From Pirellulaceae bacterium (GTDB lineage: Bacteria; Planctomycetota; Planctomycetia; Pirellulales; Pirellulaceae): a DNA stretch of 43,076 bases. The DNA lies in NCBI GenBank assembly GCA_028280445.1, contig JANQLU010000043.1, forward strand, positions 1 to 43,076. The letters run 5' to 3'. The notes below the pieces were generated by a model. It ran no database searches and was not told where the DNA came from. It saw only the letters and a list, made by a program, of their open reading frames with translations. Both the position numbers and the translations under genes were made by a program. This document shows, piece after piece, positions 35,943-43,076 of this stretch. Position 1 is the stretch's first letter. The number at the start of each line of letters is the position of its first letter.

Positions 35943-36088
35943 TGAAACCCCCGAACTTCCGAGATTCGTTATGATCTTTAACAAACCGTGCGTTCTAGAG
36001 CTATGGTATTCCTCGAGAAAAACGAATCCACGGAATCATTGGCTAGCAATTTCTGATTTGACGCAAAACTCTAATTTGGAAAACGACA

Positions 36089-36484
36089 ATGAAACAATCG
36101 ATCGCTCACGTGGCGCTGGTGGTGCGTGATTATGACGAGGCAATCGAGTTTTATACTCAAAAACTCCACTTTCAACTTGTCGAAGACACTTACCAGCCGG
36201 AACAAGACAAACGCTGGGTTGTCGTCGCACCGCCTGGCTCGTCGGGCTGCACGTTGTTGTTGGCTCGCGCCTCGAAGCCCGAGCAAGCGCCGTTTGTCGG
36301 CAATCAAACCGGCGGACGGGTTTTCCTGTTTTTAGCAACTGACGATTTTTGGCGCGACTATCACGACATGGTTGCTCAAGACATCAAGTTCATTCGTCAA
36401 CCCAAAGTTGAATCCTACGGAACAGTTGCCGTGTTCGAAGATTTGTATGGCAATCTTTGGGATTTGATTCAAATCAATGAGTGA
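36089..36484 (+). CDS. VOC-family (glyoxalase/dioxygenase-like) protein
   Basis: This is a 131-residue vicinal-oxygen-chelate protein. It opens with IAHVALVVRDYDEAIEFYTQKLHF and ends YGTVAVFEDLYGNLWDLIQ, the two characteristic metal-ligand regions (His7 near the start and a Glu near the end). The single-domain length is usual. The family covers glyoxalase I, antibiotic-resistance proteins and extradiol dioxygenases; the sequence does not pin down which. Family A repeat follows the stop by 6 bases. Confidence 0.88.
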   Translation: MKQSIAHVALVVRDYDEAIEFYTQKLHFQLVEDTYQPEQDKRWVVVAPPGSSGCTLLLARASKPEQAPFVGNQTGGRVFLFLATDDFWRDYHDMVAQDIKFIRQPKVESYGTVAVFEDLYGNLWDLIQINE

Positions 36485-36490
36485 CTTTAA

Positions 36491-36545
36491 GTAGGGCGGT
36501 TCCCACCGGCCGTTTGTTAGATTGGCCGGTGGGAACCGGCCCTAC
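36491..36545. repeat. REP-like palindrome, family A
   Basis: Copy of the GTAGGGC...GTTCCCACCGG inverted repeat starting 6 bases after the VOC gene stop codon. One G is missing in the left arm (GTAGGGCGG). Confidence 0.88.
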
Positions 36546-36547
36546 AA

Positions 36548-36658
36548 CTACAGTCGGATTTGCAGACCACGCTGAATCCCATCAACAATGGTGGCCAGAA
36601 CCGATGGACTCTTAAAAGCACATTTGCGCAATGGTACCAAGCTGATATCAGACATCAT
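36548..36658 (-). CDS. Possible 36-residue peptide behind an attenuator-like hairpin
   Basis: The frame begins ATGATG with AAAGGA 4 bases upstream, a textbook ribosome site, and reads MSDISLVPLRKCAFKSPSVL then IVDGIQRGLQIRL. Just upstream on the same strand is a perfect 10-bp hairpin followed by six T, so any transcript from further upstream must pass a terminator. The protein is not recognised. It ends next to family A repeat. Confidence 0.4.
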   Translation of the reverse strand: MMSDISLVPLRKCAFKSPSVLATIVDGIQRGLQIRL

Positions 36659-36667
36659 TATTCCTTT

Positions 36668-36697
36668 AAAAAATTCCCTAGCAGGTTTGCTAGGGAA
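36668..36697 (-). terminator. Terminator/attenuator hairpin
   Basis: On the minus strand, TTCCCTAGCA and TGCTAGGGAA form a perfect 10-bp stem with a 4-base loop, followed by TTTTTT and then at once the ribosome site of the small frame ending at 36548. It could end a small RNA from about 36800 or act as an attenuator. Confidence 0.7.
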
Positions 36698-36803
36698 CGA
36701 TGAAAAGATGTTCCATTTGTTTTTGCTTTTGAACACCAGGCTAATCATTGAAAGACAAACTGACGATTCAATAAAACACTTACCTCATGCGTTTTTTGCG
36801 CAG

Positions 36804-36838
36804 CACCCGCTCCGATGTATTCGGGCGGGTGTTTTTTT
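36804..36838 (+). terminator. Rho-independent terminator
   Basis: CACCCGC pairs with GCGGGTG and CCGA with TCGG across one bulged T, with a 5-base loop, then seven T. It points in the plus direction and may end the VOC gene transcript. Confidence 0.82.
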
Positions 36839-37139
36839 GCGCTGTTATTTTCGGAGGTCGGCTATATTCAACTCGTCGAGTGAAAGATTGAATACACTGC
36901 GGATTGCAACAATGCGCAATTTCAACAATAGCACATTGATGACGTTGTCACTGGCTGCTATTGTCGACGTGCATTCGTTTTAATCTTTCAAAATTAACTT
37001 CAACGGAATTTCTACAAACACGACAGCATGATCGTCCAAGCGTTCGTAGAGACATCCAACGTTTCCGTTGGCAAGACCGTCGGACCACAGACTACTGCCA
37101 GTTTCGTTTTTCCACGACCGTGCCACCCGCAGCAAAAAT

Positions 37140-38294
37140 TTATCGACGTTTTTTGGCGATTGCATCCAGTTCGCTCAATTTGAATCGCACAACCAAAATG
37201 TACGGTTGCTCGTTTTTTACCCAATGCCCGTATGTCGTGGTCACGAAAGTTCCATCGGGTAGCACTTCGACGCCAGGGTAGGTTGTGTCGTAACCTTTCT
37301 TGTTGTCTTTGAGTCGGACGGAGTATTGTCCTGGTTTCCCGTTTTCCAAATCGTTCCAGGTTCCAACCCAACCCACCCAATCGCCTTCAAACGCACGTTC
37401 TTTGGCACGATGCCGAGGAGCCCGACAACGGAAACTGATAAACAGCCGACCATCGGGTCCATATTTTCCGGTATGTCGATCGCCGGTTAACGAAAGAGGA
37501 AGCTCACGCGGTTTGCTCCACGTTTTTCCTTCGTCTTCCGAGAAAATGATATGAGAGTTTTTGCGTCGAGAGTTTTCTCTCAACAGCACGGCCAGTTTTT
37601 TTCCGTCGGGTGATCGGATACAACCCGGTTCACAAAGATGAATTTCGGACGACCGAAAAACCGATCGTGGAAACGACCAGGTTAACCCGCCGTCGGTCGA
37701 CAACGTTTGATATAAGTTAAATGTGCGGACTTTGTCTTTTGATTTCGTTTTTGAAAAAAACCGTCCGTCGTCGTGAAACATTGCCATGTAATGGCCGTCG
37801 CCTGTTTTGAGTTTTTCCACAAACCCCATCACGACGATTCCGCCCCAATCACCAACTTTTTTCAACTCACTCCAAGTTTTACCATCGTCTTCGCTGACGG
37901 CTAGTCGAGCCGGATACAACCCCGACCACATGATAATTCGCTTTTTGCCTTTGGCATCGATCACTCGATGCAACGTCGGTACTTCTTTCGAAGTCTTCCA
38001 GCTTTTTGGAGTTTCGAGTCGTTTGCTCCAAGTCAATCCACCATCGGTACTGCGCTTGTAAACAATCGCACCGCGCCCATGCCCTTTCGGGTAGACACAC
38101 AAAATTGTTTTGCCGTCTTCTAACAAACAGGTGGTTGGGTGACCAAGGTATTGGCCTTTCTCACGATCGACGACAACTTGCCGAAATCGCTGCGAATCCA
38201 AATCGATTTCCTGAGGCGCCTGATCAGTTTTTTGTGCATTTAAGTTGGACCCAATCAACAAAGTGACAATGACGAAAAAAGATTTTTGAAACAT
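37140..38294 (-). CDS. Secreted exo-sialidase-like BNR protein
   Basis: This is a 384-residue protein with a signal peptide (MFQKSFFVIVTLLIGSNLNAQ) and a six-bladed sialidase-like propeller. Asp-box repeats are visible: STDGGLTWS twice, SEDDGKTWS and SEDEGKTWS. The region EPGCIRSPDGKKLAVLLRENSRRKNS resembles the catalytic-site blade of planctomycete sialidase-family proteins. It may remove sialic or related sugars outside the cytoplasm. Many such planctomycete proteins are untested, so substrate and activity are inferred. Confidence 0.88.
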   Translation of the reverse strand: MFQKSFFVIVTLLIGSNLNAQKTDQAPQEIDLDSQRFRQVVVDREKGQYLGHPTTCLLEDGKTILCVYPKGHGRGAIVYKRSTDGGLTWSKRLETPKSWKTSKEVPTLHRVIDAKGKKRIIMWSGLYPARLAVSEDDGKTWSELKKVGDWGGIVVMGFVEKLKTGDGHYMAMFHDDGRFFSKTKSKDKVRTFNLYQTLSTDGGLTWSFPRSVFRSSEIHLCEPGCIRSPDGKKLAVLLRENSRRKNSHIIFSEDEGKTWSKPRELPLSLTGDRHTGKYGPDGRLFISFRCRAPRHRAKERAFEGDWVGWVGTWNDLENGKPGQYSVRLKDNKKGYDTTYPGVEVLPDGTFVTTTYGHWVKNEQPYILVVRFKLSELDAIAKKRR

Positions 38295-38488
38295 GTTCGC
38301 TTTCTCGAATAGATCCTTGCATTTTTCCAGTATGCCGATCGTTCGAAATTGGCTTCAGCCGAACGACATAGCAACTGGGATTAAAAGTAACGGTACACGG
38401 GCAGGCCATCGCGCACAATCAAGTGAATTGACACCACTGAGCCAATTTTCTCGGCCAACCGGGCGACAACATCGGTTTGATTGACTAT

Positions 38489-38506
38489 GATTGATCATGA
38501 TCGATC
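38489..38506. promoter_or_regulatory. Candidate operator palindrome upstream of GntR/FCD gene
   Basis: GATTGATCATGATCGATC is symmetric at 16 of 18 positions. It lies 37 bases before the chosen start of the FCD regulator. GntR/FadR-type dimers bind such short palindromes, so self-control is a fair guess. If translation began at the ATG at 38487, this site would lie inside the gene. Confidence 0.5.
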
Positions 38507-38543
38507 ACAGTACCCTTGTCAGCTTAACCGAAATCCAAACCCA

Positions 38544-39221
38544 ATGCAAACCAGCGAAACGACCTACGAACAACTTCGCGAAATGTTGACTTCTGGAGCA
38601 CTTCAGCCAGGCGACAAATTGATTACCCGCAACTTGGCGGAATCATTGGGAGTCAGTTTAGGCCCAATTCGAGAAGCGATCCAACGACTGGCTTCCGAAG
38701 GGTTGGTTAAACATACGCCGGGAGCGGGAGCTGTCGTTCGAAAACCAACCCGCCAGGAACTGGAGGAGCTGTATGTGTTGCGCGACGCGACTGAAAGTTG
38801 TGCTGCCGGCTTGGTCGCCAAACACGCTTCAGATTACACGCTGCAACAGTTTGAAACACTGATCGAGCAATGGGAAGCACTATCGCAGACGATTTCTCAA
38901 TCCAAGAAGCAAACCGCGACTCCAAAACAGTTTGAACAATGGCTGGATCTCGAAGAGCAGTTTCATGAATTGTTGATCGAAGCGTCGCGCAACAGTTTGT
39001 TAGCCAAAGTGATCCGGGACCATCGTGCCATCGAACGGGTTTTTGGAGCCCAGCGACATCACGCCGCAATTCTGACCGCCGAAGTCGCAGCAAACACTTG
39101 CCGGGGCAAACGTGAGCTGGTTCAGGCGTTGCGTGACGGAGACAGTGAGTTGGCCCGCCAACTGATGAGTCAGCAAATCCAAATTGGACAAGCGCACGTG
39201 CTGCGGCATTTCTCGTCGTAG
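38544..39221 (+). CDS. GntR-family regulator, FCD (FadR) subfamily
   Basis: This is a 225-residue regulator. The N-terminal winged helix is SETTYEQLREMLTSGALQPG, then KLITRNLAESLGVSLGPIREAIQRLASEGLV. From residue 75 an all-helical FCD domain follows (LYVLRDATESCAAGLVAKHA...EEQFHELLIEASRNSLLAKVI), which binds small carboxylates through Asp/His ligands. I chose the ATG at 38544, because the upstream extension (start 38481 or 38487) includes an operator-like palindrome and no conserved sequence. The stop codon is supplied by a family A repeat. No target operon is adjacent; the sialidase gene is divergent. Confidence 0.9.
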   Translation: MQTSETTYEQLREMLTSGALQPGDKLITRNLAESLGVSLGPIREAIQRLASEGLVKHTPGAGAVVRKPTRQELEELYVLRDATESCAAGLVAKHASDYTLQQFETLIEQWEALSQTISQSKKQTATPKQFEQWLDLEEQFHELLIEASRNSLLAKVIRDHRAIERVFGAQRHHAAILTAEVAANTCRGKRELVQALRDGDSELARQLMSQQIQIGQAHVLRHFSS

Positions 39222-39629
39222 GGCCGGTTCCCACAGGCTGTTTTTTGTGGATTGCCGGTGGGAACTGAATCTTCTTAAATCGTAAGTGCGAAGCGTAAGC
39301 GAGGGACTGGAAAACTGGTTTACGCACCAGATCGGGTGCCACTGGCTTTGCCAGTGATGTGGTTGGATAGTGCTTGTTAATTAATTCAATTGAACGAAAA
39401 ACCGTCAGTCAATGTGCAATCACTGGCTAGGGCCAGTGGCACCCGAATCAGTAATTTTTCACAGGGCCGGTTCCCACCGGCCAATCCACAAAAATGGCCG
39501 GTGGGAATCGACCCTACTTAAATCGAAAGTGCGAAGCGTGAGAGGAAACTTCATAGATTGAGTCTTACAAGCACGAAGCTTCGAAACAACCGCGAAAATT
39601 CATGACATCAAAAAAATTTTCCCAAATGC
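39222..39629. repeat. Stack of A, E, D, A and E repeats
   Basis: Repeats fill nearly the whole gap: family A (degraded) at 39218-39268, E at 39278-39308, D at 39334-39444, A at 39461-39517, and a worn E at 39518-39546. No gene is seen. The promoter of the GntR-ABC operon begins after it. Confidence 0.88.
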
Positions 39630-39675
39630 TTGACACTCCCGCCCAACTCGCTTAGTGTATTAGTCAACTAGTGAA
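39630..39675 (+). promoter_or_regulatory. Promoter and possible operator of GntR-ABC operon
   Basis: TTGACA at 39630-39635, a 17-base spacer and TAGTGT at 39653-39658 match a sigma-70 promoter. Overlapping it is TTAGTCAACTAG (39660-39671), a short TAGT/ACTA inverted repeat that a YtrA-type GntR dimer could bind. The gene starts at 39694. Confidence 0.65.
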
Positions 39676-39693
39676 CCTTGTGGCCGTAAGACG

Positions 39694-40092
39694 ATGAAAA
39701 TCGACTCCAACAGCAATGTGCCGATTTACAAACAGGTGGTCGCCGAGATCCAGGCCGCGATCGCTTCAGGAATCTATCAACCGGGCGAAGCGATCCCTTC
39801 GGCACGCGATTTGTCGCTGACGCTCAACGTCAATCCCAATACGATTCAGCGCGCGTTCGATGAACTCGATGCATTAGGTGTCATTGAAACACGGCGGGGA
39901 CTGGGCAAATTCGTTTGCCACCGCGGACCGCAGCAAGCCACACGACAATCGCTCAAAGCGGTCCGACTTGCATTTGTTGATGCCATTCAAAAAGCGGTCG
40001 ACGCGGGCATTTCACATGCGGAAATACAGAAAATTTTCACAGACATCATCAAAAAATCCTCCAAAGCAAAATCGCTGGAGAAATCGAAATGA
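39694..40092 (+). CDS. GntR-family regulator, YtrA subfamily
   Basis: This is a 132-residue regulator with one winged-helix domain (IYKQVVAEIQAAIASGIYQP..., then LSLTLNVNPNTIQRAFDELDALGVIETRRGLGKFV) and only a short C-terminal dimer helix, as is usual for the YtrA branch. These proteins repress ABC transporter operons. Its stop overlaps the ATP-binding gene by four bases (ATGA), so translation is coupled. It is probably autoregulated through the site at 39660-39671. Confidence 0.94.
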   Translation: MKIDSNSNVPIYKQVVAEIQAAIASGIYQPGEAIPSARDLSLTLNVNPNTIQRAFDELDALGVIETRRGLGKFVCHRGPQQATRQSLKAVRLAFVDAIQKAVDAGISHAEIQKIFTDIIKKSSKAKSLEKSK

Positions 40093-41009
40093 TAAAAAAT
40101 CAAGATTTTGATCAAGCTGTCGAAATCGAAAAATTAACCAAACGGTTTGGAGATCGGCGCGCTGTCGACGAATTGTCGTTGTCCGTACCCACTGGCACAA
40201 CCTATGGCTTGATCGGACCCAACGGTGCGGGAAAAAGTACGACTCTCAAATCACTGATGGGGCTGACGCGGTTTGACGAAGGGAGTATTCGGGTTTTTGG
40301 CCACGACGTTCAGAAGGTCTACGCGAGTTCCGAGTCGTATAACTTGCGGCAGGGGATTGGATACGTTCCAGAAATTCACAACATGTATCGCTGGATGAAG
40401 ATCAGCGAAATTGTTCGATTTGTACGTTCGTTCTATCGAAATTGGAATGAAAAACTTGCCGACGAGTTGCTCGATTTTTTCAAGCTCGAACCTAACAAAA
40501 AAATCAAAGAACTTTCAAAAGGCATGCACGCCAAGCTTTCCTTAATGCTGGCCGTCAGCCATGAACCGGATTTACTGGTCCTGGATGAACCAACGTCGGG
40601 CCTCGATCCGCTGGTTCGAGAAGAATTTTTGCACGGAATCCTGCGTACGTTGAGCCGCAAAGAGTCGACGGTCATTTTTTCCAGCCACTCCATCAATGAT
40701 GTCGAGCGGATGGCGGATGTAGTCGGGTTATTGAAAAACGGAAAACTGGTAGTCAACCAGACGATTTCAAAAATCCTGGCAAAAACCAAACGTGTTCGCG
40801 CAGTGTTAAAAGACAATTCCGAGCCTCATTGGTATCCCAATTCCGTGGTTTGGCAACGCGTCAATCAGCGCGAATGGGAGATGACCGTTGACGATTTTTC
40901 TGAAGAAGTGTTGCAGCAAATCAACCAGCGCAATCCAGTGAACAATATCGAAGTGCGTGATTTGAGCCTGGAAGACATTTTTAAAGACTACGTGCGGGAG
41001 CAAACTTGA
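40089..41009 (+). CDS. ABC transporter ATP-binding protein
   Basis: This is a 306-residue ATPase of an ABC-2 exporter. Walker A is GPNGAGKST (near residue 37), the signature reads LSKGM (a variant of LSGGQ), Walker B is LLVLDEPTSGLDP, and the switch His is in SSHSINDVER. A C-terminal extension of about 80 residues follows, as in CcmA-type exporters. It is preceded by the coupled YtrA-type regulator and followed by its permease. Substrates of YtrA-linked transporters include cell-wall or peptide stress compounds; here it is unknown. Confidence 0.95.
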   Translation: MIKNQDFDQAVEIEKLTKRFGDRRAVDELSLSVPTGTTYGLIGPNGAGKSTTLKSLMGLTRFDEGSIRVFGHDVQKVYASSESYNLRQGIGYVPEIHNMYRWMKISEIVRFVRSFYRNWNEKLADELLDFFKLEPNKKIKELSKGMHAKLSLMLAVSHEPDLLVLDEPTSGLDPLVREEFLHGILRTLSRKESTVIFSSHSINDVERMADVVGLLKNGKLVVNQTISKILAKTKRVRAVLKDNSEPHWYPNSVVWQRVNQREWEMTVDDFSEEVLQQINQRNPVNNIEVRDLSLEDIFKDYVREQT

Positions 41010-41692
41010 TGATCGCCCAATTGCTGTGGAAAGAATATCGGACTCAAAAAGCCGTCTTGATTCTTGGGATCACGTTTTTAGTCGGACCATTTCTGGTCTA
41101 TTTCGGCGGAACGTCTTCCGGATTTGCCGACTCCATGTCTAGCGGCTCATACGTCATTGCGATGGTTGCCAGTATTGTCCTGTCACAAATTACATTGCTC
41201 GTTCTCGGCGGCAGCATTATTGCAACGGAACGACAAAATCGATCGTTGGAGTTTCAATTGCTTCTTCCTCCAACACGTTCGCACCTGCTGATTGCAAAAA
41301 CACTTTTCTGTTTGGCAGTAATGGCTGTGATTTGGTTATGTTTGCTGGTCATGGCCGAAATCATTCTGCCGTTTTGTGTTCCCGAAAATCAAGCCGAACA
41401 ATTCAGTCGTGTAGTTCGATATACCTATCAGTTTTCATGCCCCTTTGGTCTGGCAATGTTTGGAATTGCCTGGATGGGATCTGCAGTTTTCGAAAATATT
41501 GCGATTCCAACCGTTCTGGGGCTCGCCATTGTCATTGCTGTTGTCACCATCGCCTCTCGAATTCCACAATGGATCGGCTTGAGTGATTCCATTGTCCAAG
41601 AGTATTTTGGAAAAGCTCTTGCTTTGGTCTATCTGATCATTGCTATCGCGACTTATATCGGCGGTTGGAAGTTATTTACGCGCAGGTGGTAG
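41009..41692 (+). CDS. ABC-2-type transporter permease
   Basis: This is a 227-residue membrane protein with about six hydrophobic segments, such as VLILGITFLVGPFLVYFGG, IVLSQITLLVLGGSIIA and LAVMAVIWLCLLVMAEIIL. The segment IATERQNRSLEFQLLLPPTRSHLLIAKT is typical of ABC-2 permeases. The ATG at 41009 overlaps the stop of the ATPase gene by one base (TGATG). It forms an exporter with the preceding ATPase and presumably works as a pair of identical subunits. The operon ends at the hairpin at 41718-41760. Confidence 0.9.
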   Translation: MIAQLLWKEYRTQKAVLILGITFLVGPFLVYFGGTSSGFADSMSSGSYVIAMVASIVLSQITLLVLGGSIIATERQNRSLEFQLLLPPTRSHLLIAKTLFCLAVMAVIWLCLLVMAEIILPFCVPENQAEQFSRVVRYTYQFSCPFGLAMFGIAWMGSAVFENIAIPTVLGLAIVIAVVTIASRIPQWIGLSDSIVQEYFGKALALVYLIIAIATYIGGWKLFTRRW

Positions 41693-41717
41693 AGCACAAC
41701 CGCCGTGATCCGTATAC

Positions 41718-41760
41718 AAAAAAACTGGGATGCTCAAGCTGTGTTTGAGCATCCCAGTTT
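41718..41760. terminator. Bidirectional rho-independent terminator
   Basis: A perfect 13-bp stem (CTGGGATGCTCAA with TTGAGCATCCCAG, 7-base loop) has seven A to its left and TTT AATTT to its right. It ends the ABC operon on the plus strand and, with a stronger T-run, the converging gene at 41891-42658 on the minus strand. Confidence 0.9.
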
Positions 41761-41792
41761 AATTTGATGTTCGTGCGAAAATATCATGGATT

Positions 41793-41849
41793 GTAGGGCC
41801 GGTTCTCACCGACCAATCCGCCAAAACGGTCGGTAGGAACCGACCCTAC
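41793..41849. repeat. REP-like palindrome, family A (diverged)
   Basis: Copy of the family A inverted repeat with matched changes in both arms (ACCGACC and GGTCGGT replacing ACCGGCC and GGCCGGT). The compensating changes show that the hairpin, not just the sequence, has been kept. Confidence 0.85.
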
Positions 41850-41890
41850 TTGGATTGGTCACTCGCTGCTCACGAGGAAAATATCAATCA

Positions 41891-42658
41891 CTAACGCTTG
41901 TACAAACGTTTTGATTTTTTGGGGCTAAATTTCTCGCCCACCATGTCTTTCAGTTTTTCGCGTTGATCAGGACGCAATTCCCGAATCAATTTATCACGGT
42001 ATTTCTCTTTGAGTTTGGCGATCTCCTCGGCTAATTCGGATTGGAGTTCGGCCGATCGTTTTTTCAGATGTTTTTTTTGCTCGTCATCAATTCCCAATTC
42101 GTCAGCCATTTTTTTGCTGACCAACGCATTCGCGTCGCCTCGATTGCGCATTTCCATTTGAGCAGCGATTTGCTTGAGACGTTTTGATTGATGCGGCAAC
42201 AGCACGGCACCAACAGCTGTTTTCCGTTCTGTAATGAACTCTTGATACATTTTGTTCCATTTTTTGTGGTCGAGATTTTTTCCACCACTTCGCATTTCCT
42301 TCATACCATTGAGCACTTGCTGCTGGAAATCTTTGTTAATTTGTTCGAGTTTCTTGACTTGATTGTCATCCAGTTCCAAATCTTTACGAACATTTGGATT
42401 GTGGATCAGCTGAGATGGATTGGACGACATCCAACCACTGGACCTGATAAAATGTCCTGTTCCATCTCCGGCGTACATGATCGTTGACAGCTTACCGTCG
42501 GCGGTCGCCAGTTGAAGTCGTTGGACAGACTGAAGTCGTTGGAGAGTCGTCGGCGCTAGTCGGATTCCAGGAACTCCAGGTGTTGTCTGTGCACTGGAAT
42601 AACTACTCAAAACCGACGACACTATGCAGATAGCCAAACAAGTTTTCAAAATTCTCAT
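41891..42658 (-). CDS. Secreted Spy/CpxP-like helical protein
   Basis: This is a 255-residue protein with a signal peptide (MRILKTCLAICIVSSVLSSYSSAQ). It is almost all charged helix, with repeats of the LTxxQ-like pattern (LELDDNQVKKLEQINKDFQQ, LRPDQREKLKDMVGEKF). This recalls the periplasmic Spy/CpxP chaperones, although its length is about twice theirs. I chose the ATG at 42658, which has GAGG 8 bases upstream; the open frame extends to 42763. Many planctomycetes have several such proteins, and their role is not known. Confidence 0.72.
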   Translation of the reverse strand: MRILKTCLAICIVSSVLSSYSSAQTTPGVPGIRLAPTTLQRLQSVQRLQLATADGKLSTIMYAGDGTGHFIRSSGWMSSNPSQLIHNPNVRKDLELDDNQVKKLEQINKDFQQQVLNGMKEMRSGGKNLDHKKWNKMYQEFITERKTAVGAVLLPHQSKRLKQIAAQMEMRNRGDANALVSKKMADELGIDDEQKKHLKKRSAELQSELAEEIAKLKEKYRDKLIRELRPDQREKLKDMVGEKFSPKKSKRLYKR

Positions 42659-43076
42659 CTTACCACCCTCGCGATTGATTCGGACAAGGCCGCGCCATCG
42701 GCATTGATGGCGCTCGTTTTTTCTAGTTGGTTTAAGGCTACCTCGTTCGACAAACGGGGTCAACGGAAATCGTAAATATCGTTTTGTCCCAATCTAAACT
42801 TGGGCGTCACATTTCAATTGCTTGATCGCCAAAAAATTTTGGATTCGTCTGTAATCGAAATGAAAATTCTGACAAACGATCGATATCAACCCCAAATGCT
42901 CGCCAACGATGACCTGGCAATGCTTTGCACGTCGGCAACAACGCCGTTTGGGAACCCAAAAAAAATTTCAAAAAAATCGAAGCGGCAAACCAATTAAATA
43001 GAGCTTCTTGATGCCAAACGTCTTGAGTGCCACTGGCCTCTGCCAGTGTTAGGTAGTGTTGATTAAATGTGAGCGG
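42659..43076. other. Right edge, no firm gene; start of repeats D and B
   Basis: The first 100 bases presumably hold the promoter of the Spy-like gene. A plus-strand frame at 42860-42997 (about 45 residues, Lys-rich end) has an ATG but no ribosome site and is not convincing. From about 43027 a partial family D copy (GTGCCACTGGC...GCCAGTG) runs into GTGAGCGG, the start of a family B element cut by the window end. Confidence 0.55.

Larger units (their letters stand above)
36485..37139. other. Gap with REP, two opposed terminators and possible small RNA
   Basis: Family A is at 36491-36545. A small minus-strand frame is at 36548-36658. A minus-strand terminator hairpin is at 36668-36697, and a plus-strand terminator is at 36804-36838. 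The 130 bases between the terminators contain no clear gene, so they could hold a small RNA. Further right (36840-37139) I see no gene; an ATG at 36912 opens a 23-residue signal-like frame only. Confidence 0.6.

Noticed and set aside
36588..36983. Plus-strand frame of 131 codons
   Set aside because: It runs through two strong terminator hairpins and has no recognisable domain, so it is probably chance.
36912..36983. 23-residue signal-peptide-like frame (MRNFNNSTLMTLSLAAIVDV...)
   Set aside because: It stops just after the hydrophobic part with no mature protein; it may be the remnant of a lost gene but cannot be supported.
38707..39342. Minus-strand frame of 211 codons
   Set aside because: It is antisense to the GntR/FCD gene and runs through repeat sequence; the composition is not protein-like.
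42800..42997. Plus-strand frame of 65 codons, or 45 from the ATG at 42860
   Set aside because: No ribosome site, no recognised family and a low-complexity Lys-rich end.

Overview
The window looks like chromosomal DNA of a planctomycete, most likely a member of the Pirellulales. The basis is the gene content: a Pirellula/Verrucomicrobium-type heme-binding domain, a PVC-type membrane-bound dehydrogenase lipoprotein, a DUF1559 prepilin-like protein, a zinc-ribbon/GYF membrane protein, an ECF sigma factor with a long membrane-anchored tail, a formylglycine-type sulfatase and a secreted sialidase. This is inferred from protein families; no rRNA or tRNA gene was seen.

Layout. 316-5313 (minus): core metabolism, with PPi-dependent phosphofructokinase, biotin carboxylase and biotin carrier (accC, accB), a proline aminopeptidase and panD. 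5535-10334 (plus): a membrane PQQ-type propeller protein, an SDR lacking its catalytic Tyr, an esterase and a primary-like sigma factor. 10613-15532 (minus): an extended SDR, a lipoprotein, a sulfatase and two envelope proteins. 15630-23214 (minus): a dedicated fatty-acid-type cluster (ketosynthase, ACP, two phytoene-desaturase-like FAD enzymes, FabZ, FabI) with an OleD-like reductase upstream. 23354-31958 (plus): exported proteins, namely a DUF1559 protein, a TlpA-like redoxin, a PVC dehydrogenase lipoprotein and a multidomain Cu/heme protein. 32070-38294: an ECF sigma factor, an O-methyltransferase, a lipoprotein, a VOC protein and a sialidase. 38544-41692 (plus): a GntR/FCD regulator, then a YtrA-type GntR-ABC operon. 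41891-42658 (minus): a secreted helical protein.

The strongest unusual signal is at 25563. The redoxin frame is interrupted by one TGA exactly where the first active-site Cys of the thioredoxin motif WCGPC should be. The frame then continues with conserved TlpA-type sequence for 138 more codons. A stem-loop with a GGUC apical loop lies downstream at a distance typical of bacterial SECIS elements. I read this as a selenoprotein (UGPC) of 449 residues, not two genes or a pseudogene.

The second system of interest is the FabF-ACP-CrtI-CrtI-FabZ-FabI cluster. It resembles in composition the clusters proposed for unusual lipids in anammox planctomycetes, and an OleD homologue lies just upstream.

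The intergenic DNA is crowded with at least seven families of short palindromic or composite repeats. Some supply the stop codons or C-terminal residues of adjacent genes. No transposase or CRISPR array was seen.
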